DNA of 64,000 bases, taken from NCBI RefSeq assembly GCF_034676545.1, contig NZ_JAUCBZ010000015.1, forward strand, positions 248,001 through 312,000, given 5' to 3'. Made by a program: the position numbers and the translations under genes. Source of the DNA: Pararhodobacter sp. GTDB lineage: Bacteria; Pseudomonadota; Alphaproteobacteria; Rhodobacterales; Rhodobacteraceae. Each line of letters opens with the position of its first letter. Within the stretch, counting starts at the first letter, position 1. A model generated the notes under the pieces. That model was not told the DNA's origin, did no database searches, and was given only the letters and a program-made list of their open reading frames with translations. Shown one piece after another: positions 26,585 through 35,161 of the stretch.

Positions 26585-27664
26585 TCAGGCTTTGGCGCCG
26601 CGTTTGCCAGAGCCGATCATGGCGGGCGCGGTGGAGTCAAGCGGCCAGCGGGGCCGCGCGGAGAGGGTCATGTCGTCGGACTGGCCCGTGCGGAACCGCT
26701 CGATCCCGGCATAGGCAATCATCGCCGCGTTGTCGGTGCACAGCGCCAAGGGCGGCGCGAGGAACGGCACGGGCGCGGCGACCTGTTCCAGTTGCGCGCG
26801 CAGGGTCTTGTTGGCGGCAACGCCCCCTGCCACGGCGAACCCGCTGATATCGGGGCAGAGCGCCAGCGCGCGGCGGGATTTCTCGGTCAGCACGTCGGCG
26901 ACGGCGGCCTGAAACCCGGCACACAGATCGGCGCGGTCCTGGCGGGTCAGGCCGCCTTTCTCGGCGACAACCGCATCACGCGCCCGCATCAACGCGGTTT
27001 TCAGCCCCGAGAAAGACAGGTCACAGCCCGGCCGATCCAGCAAGGGGCGCGGAAAGGCGAAGCGTGCGGGGTCGCCGGTCTGGGCCTCATGTTCCACGCT
27101 CGGGCCGCCGGGTTGCGGCAGGCCCAGCAGCTTGGCGGTCTTGTCGAAGGCCTCGCCGGGGGCGTCGTCGATGGTGCCGCCAAGGCGCGTGAAGGCCTGT
27201 GGCCCATCGACACGCAGGAACTGGCAATGCCCGCCGGAGACCAGCAGCATAAGATAGGGAAACGCCAGATTGTCGGTCAGGCGCGGAGTCAGAGCGTGGC
27301 CCGCGAGGTGGTTCACCCCGACCAAGGGCAGGCCGGTGGCGGCACAGAGCCCCTTGGCCAGCATCACGCCCGACAACACGCCACCGATCAGGCCGGGACC
27401 AGCGGTGACGGCAATCCCGTCGAGGTCTTTCAACGTCACGCCCGCCTGCGCCAAGGCCTGCTCGGTGACGAGATCAAGCTTTACCGCATGGGCGCGGGCG
27501 GCCAGTTCCGGCACGACCCCGCCAAACGCGGCGTGCAGATCGGTCTGACCGGCAATCACATTGGACAAGACCTGCGCCGCATCACCCGGTGTATGGCGCA
27601 CCACAGCCGCGCCGGTATCGTCGCAACTGGACTCAAGTCCCAGAAATGTCAGTGTCTTGGTCAT
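26585..27664 (-). CDS. tsaD: tRNA N6-adenosine threonylcarbamoyltransferase
   Basis: 359 residues. The ASKHA-fold start FLGLESSCDDTGAAVV, the metal-binding HLAGH motif (GVNHLAGHA), LLVSGGHCQF and the C-terminal TDNAAMIAYAG are all present. TsaD transfers the threonylcarbamoyl group to A37 of ANN-decoding tRNAs, together with TsaB and TsaE, which are not in this window. I start at 27664 (MTKTLTFLGLE); an upstream ATG at 27715 would add 17 unlikely residues. It diverges from hemD. Confidence 0.96.
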   Translation of the reverse strand: MTKTLTFLGLESSCDDTGAAVVRHTPGDAAQVLSNVIAGQTDLHAAFGGVVPELAARAHAVKLDLVTEQALAQAGVTLKDLDGIAVTAGPGLIGGVLSGVMLAKGLCAATGLPLVGVNHLAGHALTPRLTDNLAFPYLMLLVSGGHCQFLRVDGPQAFTRLGGTIDDAPGEAFDKTAKLLGLPQPGGPSVEHEAQTGDPARFAFPRPLLDRPGCDLSFSGLKTALMRARDAVVAEKGGLTRQDRADLCAGFQAAVADVLTEKSRRALALCPDISGFAVAGGVAANKTLRAQLEQVAAPVPFLAPPLALCTDNAAMIAYAGIERFRTGQSDDMTLSARPRWPLDSTAPAMIGSGKRGAKA

Positions 27665-27755
27665 GCGTGCGATACGGCCATCAGGTTGCGGTTGACGCAA
27701 GGCTGGGGGTATCATCGCGACGCGTCACAGACAATGGGCGCGCCACGAGGCCCTT

Positions 27756-28496
27756 ATGAGACCGCTTTTGCTGCTCACCCGTCCAGACCCGCAGGCCCGG
27801 CGATTCGCGCAGCACGCGGCGTTGGAGTGCCCCGCGCATGATGTGCTGATCGCGCCGATGTCGCAGATCGAGGCGCTGCCATTTGACGCATCGGTGTTCC
27901 ACGGCATTGACGGCCTGGTGCTGACCTCGGTCAACGCGGTGCCGTTGGTGGCCGATCTGGTCGCCCCCGGCCTGCCCGCCTGGTGCGTCGGCCCGGCAAC
28001 GATCAAAGCCGCGCACAAGGCCGGGTTCAACCCGATTGACGGCGGCGGCGATGCCAAGACCATGATCGCCCGCATGACCAAGGCGCAGCCCGAGGGCGCA
28101 TGGCTGCACCCGCATGGCGTGCATCTGGCGCGCGATCTGGTGGCAGCCTTGCGCCCCGAGGGCATCAATCTGCGCGATATTGCGGTTTATGAGGCGCGCG
28201 CGGTGGCGTGGGCGCAGGGCGCGCGCGACACGGTTATGGCGGCCCCTTGGAGCATCGCACCGCTGTTTTCCCCGCGCGCGGCGGATCTGATTGTGCAACA
28301 ACTGGCGGGCGAGAAACCCGCGGGGCTGCGACTCGTGGCGATCAGCGAGGCTTGTGCCGCGCGGTTGCCCGACGCGTTTCGCGCGCAAACACGAACCGCG
28401 CTGACCCCGGATTCGGCCGGTATGATGCAGGCAATTGCGGCAGAGATGTCGCAGCGGGGGCAAGGATCGCTTGAGGCAGGCCCGGGCAGGCGTTAG
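27756..28496 (+). CDS. hemD: uroporphyrinogen-III synthase
   Basis: 246 residues. The sequence is loosely conserved, as usual for HemD, but LLLTRPDPQARRF, GLVLTSVNAV and WCVGPATIKAA...G are recognisable. It closes hydroxymethylbilane to uroporphyrinogen III. The order tsaD (divergent), hemD, mitofilin-like gene, hemY is a conserved alphaproteobacterial cluster and supports the call. Confidence 0.9.
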   Translation: MRPLLLLTRPDPQARRFAQHAALECPAHDVLIAPMSQIEALPFDASVFHGIDGLVLTSVNAVPLVADLVAPGLPAWCVGPATIKAAHKAGFNPIDGGGDAKTMIARMTKAQPEGAWLHPHGVHLARDLVAALRPEGINLRDIAVYEARAVAWAQGARDTVMAAPWSIAPLFSPRAADLIVQQLAGEKPAGLRLVAISEACAARLPDAFRAQTRTALTPDSAGMMQAIAAEMSQRGQGSLEAGPGRR

Positions 28497-28545
28497 ACAG
28501 GGACAAACGCCAGACGGTTCGGCGTGCGGCACGAAGGAGAAGACG

Positions 28546-29739
28546 ATGTCAGAAACGGAACGCGACCGCACGCGATCGGAGACGGTGATCGACGCCGATG
28601 CACCGATTGATGTGTCAGAAGATGTGGTTGCCGAAGACGTCGGAATAGTCCCCGAGGCCAGCAGTGACGCCGAGGTATCTGCCGCGCCCGAGGCCCGCGA
28701 AAGCGCGGCTCCGGCACCCGTTGCGGCCTCGTCCGGGGCGGGGACCGGCAGCATGATCATCGGCGGTGTGATCGCGGCCGCGATTGGCGCGGCGGCAACG
28801 CTGGTTTTCGTGCCCGAAGGGTGGCGGCCGGTGAATGTCGCGGCACTTGAGACGCGCATCGCCGCCGTCGAAGGGGCCTCTGGCGGGCTGACACAGGCCG
28901 ACCTGACCGCGGCACTGGCCCCGATGTCTGACCGGATTGCCGCCCTGGAAAGCGCCGCCGCCAGCCTGACCGACCGCATCACGGCGCTCGAAGGTGTTGA
29001 GCCACCAGCGAGTCCGGACCTCGCACCGCTGACCGCCCGCATCACGGCGCTGGAAAGCGCCGGGCTGGACCCGGACGCGCTGAACAGCGCTTTGGCCCCG
29101 CTGAACGCCCGTCTCGCGCAACTCGAAGGGGATATCGCCCAACAAGCGCGGATTGCCGTGGAGGCGGCTCTGGCACAGGCCCGCGCCGAGATTGACGCGC
29201 AAGCCGCCGCACTCACCTCGCGGGAGGGGGATGTGGAGGCCGCGCAATCGCGCATTGCGGCGCGCGCGGCCTTGGCGGAACTGGTTGCCGCCGCGGAATC
29301 GGGCGAGCCGCAGCCCGGCGCTCTGGCGACGCTCGCCGCGGTCACCGAGGTTCCCGAGGCGCTGGCACCCTTCGCCGACGGGCTGATCACCCTGACCGCG
29401 CTGCAACAAAGCTTTGCCCCCGCCGCCCGCGCTGCCCTCGATGCCGAGGCGCCGCCGCCCGACGCGCCGATGTCGGACCGGGTGCTGAATTTCCTGCGCA
29501 GCCAGACCGGCGCGCGCTCGTTGGCACCGCGCGAGGGGGACGACACCGATGCAGTGCTGTCGCGCGCCGAGGCCGCATTGCGCAACGGCGATATCCCGGC
29601 CGCCCTGTCCGAACTCGACGCGCTGACCGGCGCGCCCGCCGACGCCATGAGCGCCTGGCGCGCGCAAGCCGAACAACGTCTGGCCGCACTGGCCGCGTTG
29701 ACCACTTTGCAAGACCAATTCACGGCGAATGAGGGCTGA
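28546..29739 (+). CDS. mitofilin (Mic60)-like membrane protein, COG4223
   Basis: 397 residues. A short acidic N-terminal tail is followed by one transmembrane helix (about 64-86, GTGSMIIGGVIAAAIGAAATLVF), a long Ala-rich coiled coil with repeated ALE/ITALES heptads (about 95-255) and a C-terminal mitofilin signature region (LNFLRSQTGARSLAPREGDDTDAVLSRAE...). Alphaproteobacterial Mic60 homologues shape intracytoplasmic membranes and interact with outer-membrane Omp85 proteins. The start at 28546 has an AAGGAG site. The hemD/hemY neighbours match the known genomic location. Confidence 0.88.
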   Translation: MSETERDRTRSETVIDADAPIDVSEDVVAEDVGIVPEASSDAEVSAAPEARESAAPAPVAASSGAGTGSMIIGGVIAAAIGAAATLVFVPEGWRPVNVAALETRIAAVEGASGGLTQADLTAALAPMSDRIAALESAAASLTDRITALEGVEPPASPDLAPLTARITALESAGLDPDALNSALAPLNARLAQLEGDIAQQARIAVEAALAQARAEIDAQAAALTSREGDVEAAQSRIAARAALAELVAAAESGEPQPGALATLAAVTEVPEALAPFADGLITLTALQQSFAPAARAALDAEAPPPDAPMSDRVLNFLRSQTGARSLAPREGDDTDAVLSRAEAALRNGDIPAALSELDALTGAPADAMSAWRAQAEQRLAALAALTTLQDQFTANEG

Positions 29740-29743
29740 GACG

Positions 29744-31272
29744 ATGATCTGGACTGTTCTGAAAATCGCTCTGTTTGTGGCCCTCGTTGTCGGTCTGACC
29801 CTGGGCGTCGAGGCGCTGATGGATCAAGATGCAGGGATGCGGATCGCCTTTGCGAATACCGAATTCACGCTGGGGCCGATCCAGACCGCGCTGGCGGTGG
29901 TGGTGCTGCTGGCGGCCTTGTGGCTGCTGATGAAACTGTCGGGGCTGGCGATTGCCACCTTGCGGTTCATCAACGGCGACGAAACCGCGATCAGCCGTTA
30001 TTTTGAACGCTCCCGCAAGAATCGCGGCCTCGAGGCCCTGACGGATGGATTTCTGGCGCTGGCCTCGGGCGAAGGCGATCAGGCGCTGGCCAAAGCCCGC
30101 CGCGCGGAAAAGCTGCTGGACCGCGAGACGCTGACCAATCTGCTGATGGCGCAAGCCGCCCAGGCCAAGGGCAACACGCAACTGGCGCAGGACTATTACA
30201 AGCGGCTGCTGGACGAGGACCGCGCGCGCTTTGTCGGTGTGCGCGGCCTGATGCATCAGCAGATCGACGCCGGAAACCCCGAAAAGGCACGCAAACTGGC
30301 CGAAACCGCGCTGAGCCTGCGCCCTGGCCACACCGAGACCCAGGACACGCTGATGTCATTGCAGAATCAGGCGGGCGACTGGTCTGGGGCTCGCAAAACG
30401 CTGCTGGAGACCTCGCGCTCGGGCCGGATGCCGCGCAATGTGTTCCAGCGCCGCGACGCCGTCTTGACCCTGCAACAGGCCGAGGCCGAGACACAAAACC
30501 TGACCTTGTCTCAGGATCTGGCGATCGAGGCCAACAAATACTCGCCGGAATTGGTGCCCGCCGCCGTCATGGCCGCCGAGGCGCTGATTGCACGCGGCAA
30601 GAAGAAACCCGCCGCCAAGGTGCTCAAACGCGCCTGGAAGGCCCAGCCACACCCCGAACTGGCCCGCGCCTTTGCCGCGATCATCCCGGACGAGGCACCC
30701 GCCGCGCGCGTCAAGCGTTTTGAGGCGCTCTTGTCGCAAAACGACGGCACCGAAGCCCGCCAGACCCGCGCCGAATTGCTGATCGCCGCCGAGGATTTCC
30801 CGCCGCACGGCGCGCCATCGGCGATCTGCATGAAACCGCCCCGACGCAACGCGTGATGACGATCATGGCGGCAATCGAGCGCGGCGAAGGCTCGTCGGAT
30901 CAGGTGGTGCGCGCCTGGCTGGCCCGCGCCCTGACCGCCCCGCGAGGGCCGCAATGGGTCTGCGAAAAGTGCAAACATGTCCACGCCGGCTGGCACGCCC
31001 TGTGCGACAACTGCCATGGCTTCGACACCTTGAGCTGGACCGCAACCCCCGACAGCTCTGGGCCCAGCGCCACCGGAACTGAGATGTTGCCGCTGATCGT
31101 TGGTGCGCTGCCGTCGCCAACGACCGACCCCGAGGATGCGCCCGACGCCGAGCTGGTTGACGACGACGCGCCCGAGGAAGATGCGCCCGAAGATTCGCAC
31201 GACGACGCCTCGGCGACTGACGCCGAAAGCCCGAGCGACGGGTTGGCAGAGGCGCGCAAAGCCGGGCTTTAA
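29744..31272 (+). pseudogene. hemY: hemY (TPR heme-biosynthesis protein), interrupted by a one-base frameshift
   Basis: The first frame (29744-30856) encodes two N-terminal membrane helices, the HemY_N segment (RFINGDETAISRYFERSRKNRGLEAL) and TPR helices. It then runs into a nonsense tail. The family sequence resumes in the next frame (AARRAIGDLHETAPTQRVMTIMAA), ending at 31272 with the C-terminal WVCEKC...WHALCDNCHGFDTLSW zinc-ribbon-like segment. Restoring one C in the CCC run at 30799-30801 gives a normal 509-residue protein. Either the gene is broken or this is a sequencing error in a C run, which I think more likely. HemY-type TPR proteins accompany heme synthesis, with no enzymatic role known. 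Confidence 0.85.
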
Positions 31273-31373
31273 ATCCGCCATCAAGGGCGAAAAGGGGCTG
31301 GATACGGCCCGAGAGCGGTGCTAGACACCGCGCCATCAGACCGGGGCGGCAAGCGCCAACCCGTGTGAAAAGT

Positions 31374-31449
31374 GCCGCTGTAGCTCAGCTGGTAGAGCAC
31401 ATCATTCGTAATGATGGGGTCGGGGGTTCGAGTCCCTTCAGCGGCACCA
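31374..31449 (+). tRNA. tRNA-Thr (anticodon CGT)
   Basis: A 76-base cloverleaf with encoded CCA. The acceptor stem is GCCGCTG with CAGCGGC, the D-arm is GCTC...GAGC, and the anticodon stem CATCA/TGATG has loop TTCGTAA, giving anticodon CGT (threonine ACG). The T-arm contains TTCGAGT, with two G-U pairs at its base. Its 3' end serves as the attachment site of the integrative element that follows. Confidence 0.95.
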
Positions 31450-31473
31450 CTTTTCAATCCGAACAGCACCGAA
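31430..31473. repeat. attL (tRNA-proximal direct repeat)
   Basis: It starts in the T-loop of tRNA-Thr and extends 24 bases past its CCA. The partner copy is at 36092-36134. It keeps the tRNA gene functional. Confidence 0.82.
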
Positions 31474-31481
31474 GACATGCG

Positions 31482-31506
31482 AAAACCCCTGTGTTATAAG
31501 GGTTTT
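31482..31506. terminator. possible terminator behind tRNA-Thr
   Basis: AAAACCC (31482-31488) pairs with GGGTTTT (31500-31506) around an A+T-rich loop. The T run in the 3' arm could end the tRNA transcript, but an inverted repeat used by the integrase is also possible. Confidence 0.4.
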
Positions 31507-31548
31507 GCGGTGAAGGTTTGTCCAGCAAAGACCAAGCTCATCTCATAG

Positions 31549-31611
31549 AATGCCCCCGGATTGGGCGCACTTCTGGGGGCATCGCATGAACGCGGTTTTT
31601 GGAATGCCCCC
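31549..31611. repeat. candidate integrase arm-type sites (left)
   Basis: AATGCCCCC occurs at 31549-31557 and 31603-31611, and its inverse TGGGGGCAT at 31574-31582, just before the integrase start. The same TGGGGGCAT, plus the near copy TGGGGGTAT, stands near the other end at 36015-36035. Repeats of this kind flanking an integrase gene often bind its N-terminal domain. Confidence 0.45.
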
Positions 31612-31613
31612 AC

Positions 31614-32658
31614 ATGCCCTTAAGCGACATACAGATTCGAAATCTGAAGCCAAAGGAGAAGCCCTACAAAGTTTCAGACTTTGATGGCCTCTATGTCACG
31701 GTCACGCCAACCGGTTCGCGCCTGTGGCATATGAAGTATCGGATTGAAGGCCGCGAAAAACGGTTGTCATTTGGGGCCTACCCTGCCGTGACCCTTGCCA
31801 GCGCAAGACGCCTTCGCGCTCAAGCGCGCGCTTTGTTGGCGAGTGGCGAAGACCCCGGCGCGGTCAAGAAAGAGAAAAAGCGCCTCAGTCGAGAAGCCGA
31901 TGGCGAAACGTTTGCCAAGTTTGCCGAGGCCTACATCGCCAAGGCCCGCAAAGAGCACAAAGCCCCGGCGACGCTTGCCACGACCGAATGGCTGCTTGGA
32001 TTAGCCAACGCTGACTTGGGCAATACGCCGATCTCTGACATCACCTCGCCCATCGTTTTGGCCTGTTTGCGCAAGGTCGAGGCCAAGGGAAACTATGAAA
32101 CCGCCAAACGGCTACGCGCCATCATCGGCGCGGTGTTCCGGCAGGCAATCGCGAACGGTGCCGCCGAAAATGACCCGACATATGCTCTGCGGGGTGCTTT
32201 GATCACTCCGACAGTCACCCATCGCGCAGCCATCACTGACCCAACCGAACTGGGAGGCTTGTTGCGCGCCATTGACGGCTTCCACGGCCAAACGACGACG
32301 AAGATCGCGTTGCAGTTCCTTTCGATTGTCGCTCAACGTCCGAACGAGATCCGCTTTGCGAAATGGGAAGACTTCGATTTTACACGGCGAGTTTGGTCGA
32401 TCCCCGCTGAGCAAATGAAAAATGCGACGGCCGCATAAGGTGCCTTTGCCAAATCAGGCGCTTGCCCTGCTGGATGACCTGAGGAGACTAACGGGAAACG
32501 GTGTCTATCTGTTCCCGTCGCTGAGAACGCACCTTCGCCCAATGAGTGAGAACACCCTTAACGGGGCCTTGCGACGACTTGGCTATGGCGGCGAAGAAAT
32601 GACCGCTCACGGATTTCGCGCGACATTCACGACTTTAGCCAACGAAAGCGGTCTGTGG
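31614..32658 (+). pseudogene. tyrosine integrase (P4/DUF4102 type), frameshifted and truncated
   Basis: The product starts MPLSDIQIRNLKPKEKPYKVSD (DUF4102 arm-binding domain) and continues into the core-binding domain and the first catalytic Arg (AQRPNEIRFAKWEDFD). One extra A in the A5 run at 32418-32422 shifts the frame. The sequence resumes as MRRPHKVPLPNQALALL and reaches the HGFRATFTTLANESGLW box. The IS21 end then removes the last ~50 residues, including the nucleophilic Tyr. The enzyme cannot be active. The start ATG at 31614 is preferred over an upstream TTG. Confidence 0.88.
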
Positions 32659-32686
32659 TGTAGATTTCCACGCGGAAGTGAGCCGG
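32659..32686. repeat. IS21 left terminal inverted repeat
   Basis: 28 bp, one mismatch to the complement of 35134-35161. It marks the point where the integrase reading frame is cut. Confidence 0.88.
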
Positions 32687-32731
32687 GTTTTCCATCGAGA
32701 AGTGAGCCACCTCTAGGTTATGTTTCGGGTT

Positions 32732-33526
32732 TCAGGCTTTGGTCAATACGTGATTGTCCTCCCTCTTTTTCTGCGCCGCGGTGGCTGCACTGGTTTTGAA
32801 GCGGAAGCTGTCGTTGCCGGTCTCGAGGATGTGGCAACGATGGGTCAGGCGGTCGAGGAGTGCGGTCGTCATCTTGGGATCGCCGAAGACGGTGGCCCAT
32901 TCGCTGAAGCTCAGGTTTGTGGTGATGACGACGCTGGTGCGTTCGTAAAGTTTGCTGAGCAGATGGAAGAGCAGCGCACCGCCTGATGCACTGAACGGCA
33001 GGTAGCCGAGCTCGTCGAGGATCACGAGATCCAGGCGGACGAGGCTTTCGGCAAGCTGTCCGGCTTTGCCTTTGGCCTTCTCCTGTTCGAGCGTATTGAC
33101 GAGCTCGATGGTCGAGAAGAAGCGAACCTTGCGGCGGTGATGCTCGACAGCCTGCACGCCAAGGGCTGTCGCGACATGCGTTTTGCCAGTCCCAGGGCCC
33201 CCGATCAGCACAACGTTCTGGGCACCGTCCATGAACTCGCCCCGATGAAGTTGGCGCACCGTGGCCTCATTGATCTCACTGGCCGCGAAGTCGAAGGCGG
33301 TCAGATCCTTGTAAGCCGGGAAGCGAGCGGCCTTCATGTGATAGGCAATGGACCGGACCTCCCGCTCGGCCACTTCGGCCTTCAGCAATTGAGCGAGCAT
33401 CGGCACCGCAGCATCAAAGGCTGGTGCGCCTTGTTCCATGAGGTCGGTGACGGCTTGGGCCATGCCATGCATCTTCAAACTGCGCAGCATGATGATGATG
33501 GCACCGCTGGCGGGATCATGACGCAT
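32732..33526 (-). CDS. istB: IS21 helper ATPase IstB
   Basis: 264 residues with an intact Walker A (GGPGTGKT, 109-116), Walker B (LVILDELGYLPF) and the VITTNLSFSEWATVFGD segment of the AAA+ IstB family. It assembles on DNA and selects the target for the IstA transposase. I start at MRHDPASGAI (33526), which overlaps the istA stop by 11 bases as is normal in IS21. The longer open frame to 33649 lies inside istA and is unlikely. Confidence 0.93.
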   Translation of the reverse strand: MRHDPASGAIIIMLRSLKMHGMAQAVTDLMEQGAPAFDAAVPMLAQLLKAEVAEREVRSIAYHMKAARFPAYKDLTAFDFAASEINEATVRQLHRGEFMDGAQNVVLIGGPGTGKTHVATALGVQAVEHHRRKVRFFSTIELVNTLEQEKAKGKAGQLAESLVRLDLVILDELGYLPFSASGGALLFHLLSKLYERTSVVITTNLSFSEWATVFGDPKMTTALLDRLTHRCHILETGNDSFRFKTSAATAAQKKREDNHVLTKA

Positions 33527-35048
33527 GGCGGCCTCCGGCGGTCCGGGCCCGCAGGCCGTCATAGCGTTCGACATTCGCCTTTGGCTCACTGCGCAAAGCC
33601 AGTGCCTGTGGTGTTTCGATGTCCGGCCCACCAATCGTCTTTCCGTCAATAAGACGGTGCAGAAGGTTCAGAACGTGAGTTTTGGTTGCCACGCCCTCAG
33701 CCAAGGCCATTTCCACGGCGACGAGCACGGCCTGTTCGTCGTGATGCAGAACCAGCGCCAAGATATCAACCATCTCTCTGTCACCGCCAGGCTTGCGCAA
33801 CATAAGGTCTTGCAGCCGCTTGAAGGCCGGAGGGAATTCCACGAAGGGCGCGCCGTTCCTGAGCGCACCCGGCTTACGCTGAAGGACGGCCAGATAATGG
33901 CGCCAATCGTAAATCGTGCGTGGCGGGAGTTGGTGGCTGCGCTCAATCACCCGCACATGCTCGCACAGGATCTGACCCTCGGCAGCGACCACCAAACGCT
34001 CTGGATAAACCCGCAAGCTCACAGGCCGGTTCGCAAACGACGCTGGAACACTGTAGCGGTTGCGCTCGAAGCTGATTAGGCAGGTCGGGGACACCCGTTT
34101 GCTATGCTCGACAAAGCCATCGAAGGCGGGCGGCAATGGCATCAGCACGGGGTGTTCTGCGGCCCAGACGTCAGCAACATTCCCCGGCAGTGCTGCATGA
34201 GGAATCTCATTCCACAACGCCACACAGCGCTGTTCCAGCCAATCATTCAGGGCCGCGAGATCGGGGAAGTCCGGCATGGGTTGCCACAGACGGTGCCTGG
34301 CATCCTGCACATTCTTCTCGATCTGCCCCTTCTCCCAGCCGGCGGCAGGATTGCAGAACGCTGGCTCGAACACGTAATGGTTGGCCATTGCGAGGAAGCG
34401 CATGTTGACCTGCCGCTCCTTCCCACGACCGACGCGGTCAACAGCGGTGCGCATATTGTCGTAAATTCCACGCCCTGGAACGCCGCCGAAGACCCGGAAC
34501 CCGTGGCAGTGAGCGTCGAACAGCATCTCGTGCGTTTGCAGCAGATACGCCCGAACCAGAAAGGCCCGGCTATACGACAGCTTGATATGGGCGACTTGTA
34601 GCTTGACGCGCTCGCCGCCCAAAACGGCAAAATCCTCGCTCCAGTCAAACTGGAATGCCTCGCCCGGACGAAACGACAGCGGCACGAAGATGCCGCGCCC
34701 TGTTGCCTGCTGCTCTCGCTGCCGATCTGCCCGCCAGTCACGCGCAAAAGCCGCGACCCGACCGTAAGACCCATCAAAGCCAAGCACCACCAGATCGGCA
34801 TGCAGCTGCTTCAGCGTTCGCCGCTGCTTGCGCGACTTGGCCGCCTCCGTCTTCAGCCAACCGGCAAGCTTCTCGGCGAACGGATCGAGCTTGCTTTGCC
34901 GCTCCGGTGTCGCGAACTGCGGCTCGATCGTGCCCGCATTCAGATATTTTGTAATCGTATTGCGCGACAATCCAGTGCGACGCGCAATCTCACGGATCGA
35001 TAGCTTCTCCCGCAAAGACATCCGTCGAATAATGTTCAAAAGTCCCAT
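33516..35048 (-). CDS. istA: IS21 transposase IstA
   Basis: 510 residues from MGLLNIIRRM. An N-terminal helix-turn-helix (LSIREIARRTGLSRNTITKYL) is followed by an rve integrase core with the DDE triad: Asp135 in FQFDWSED, Asp197 in IYDNMRTAVD and Glu244 in EKGQIEKNVQ. A C-terminal beta-rich domain completes it. The gene looks intact, so the IS may still be able to move. An upstream ATG in the same frame (35108) would add 20 residues without an IS21 match. Confidence 0.93.
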   Translation of the reverse strand: MGLLNIIRRMSLREKLSIREIARRTGLSRNTITKYLNAGTIEPQFATPERQSKLDPFAEKLAGWLKTEAAKSRKQRRTLKQLHADLVVLGFDGSYGRVAAFARDWRADRQREQQATGRGIFVPLSFRPGEAFQFDWSEDFAVLGGERVKLQVAHIKLSYSRAFLVRAYLLQTHEMLFDAHCHGFRVFGGVPGRGIYDNMRTAVDRVGRGKERQVNMRFLAMANHYVFEPAFCNPAAGWEKGQIEKNVQDARHRLWQPMPDFPDLAALNDWLEQRCVALWNEIPHAALPGNVADVWAAEHPVLMPLPPAFDGFVEHSKRVSPTCLISFERNRYSVPASFANRPVSLRVYPERLVVAAEGQILCEHVRVIERSHQLPPRTIYDWRHYLAVLQRKPGALRNGAPFVEFPPAFKRLQDLMLRKPGGDREMVDILALVLHHDEQAVLVAVEMALAEGVATKTHVLNLLHRLIDGKTIGGPDIETPQALALRSEPKANVERYDGLRARTAGGRHAS

Positions 35049-35133
35049 GTGTATCACTCCGCTGCTCCCCGTTGCGCATCGCGCTGGGGGAAGGGTCACA
35101 TGGCTCAAATCTCAGTGGAAATTATCCGTCTAT

Positions 35134-35161
35134 CCGGCTCACTTCTGCGTGGAAATCTACA
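35134..35161. repeat. IS21 right terminal inverted repeat
   Basis: 28 bp, partner of 32659-32686. The HsdR remnant starts on the very next bases. Confidence 0.88.

Larger units (their letters stand above)
32659..35161 (-). mobile_element. IS21-family insertion sequence (2503 bp)
   Basis: Its terminal inverted repeats are 28 bp with one mismatch: 32659-32686 begins TGTAGATTTCCACGC and 35134-35161 ends GCGTGGAAATCTACA. Both start with TG, as is usual for IS21. A second copy of the AGAAGTGAGCC core lies inside the left end (about 32698-32708), again typical. It carries complete istA and istB on the minus strand. No target duplication is visible: GTCTGTGG precedes it and GCATATCG follows, so an adjacent deletion is likely. 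Confidence 0.9.
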
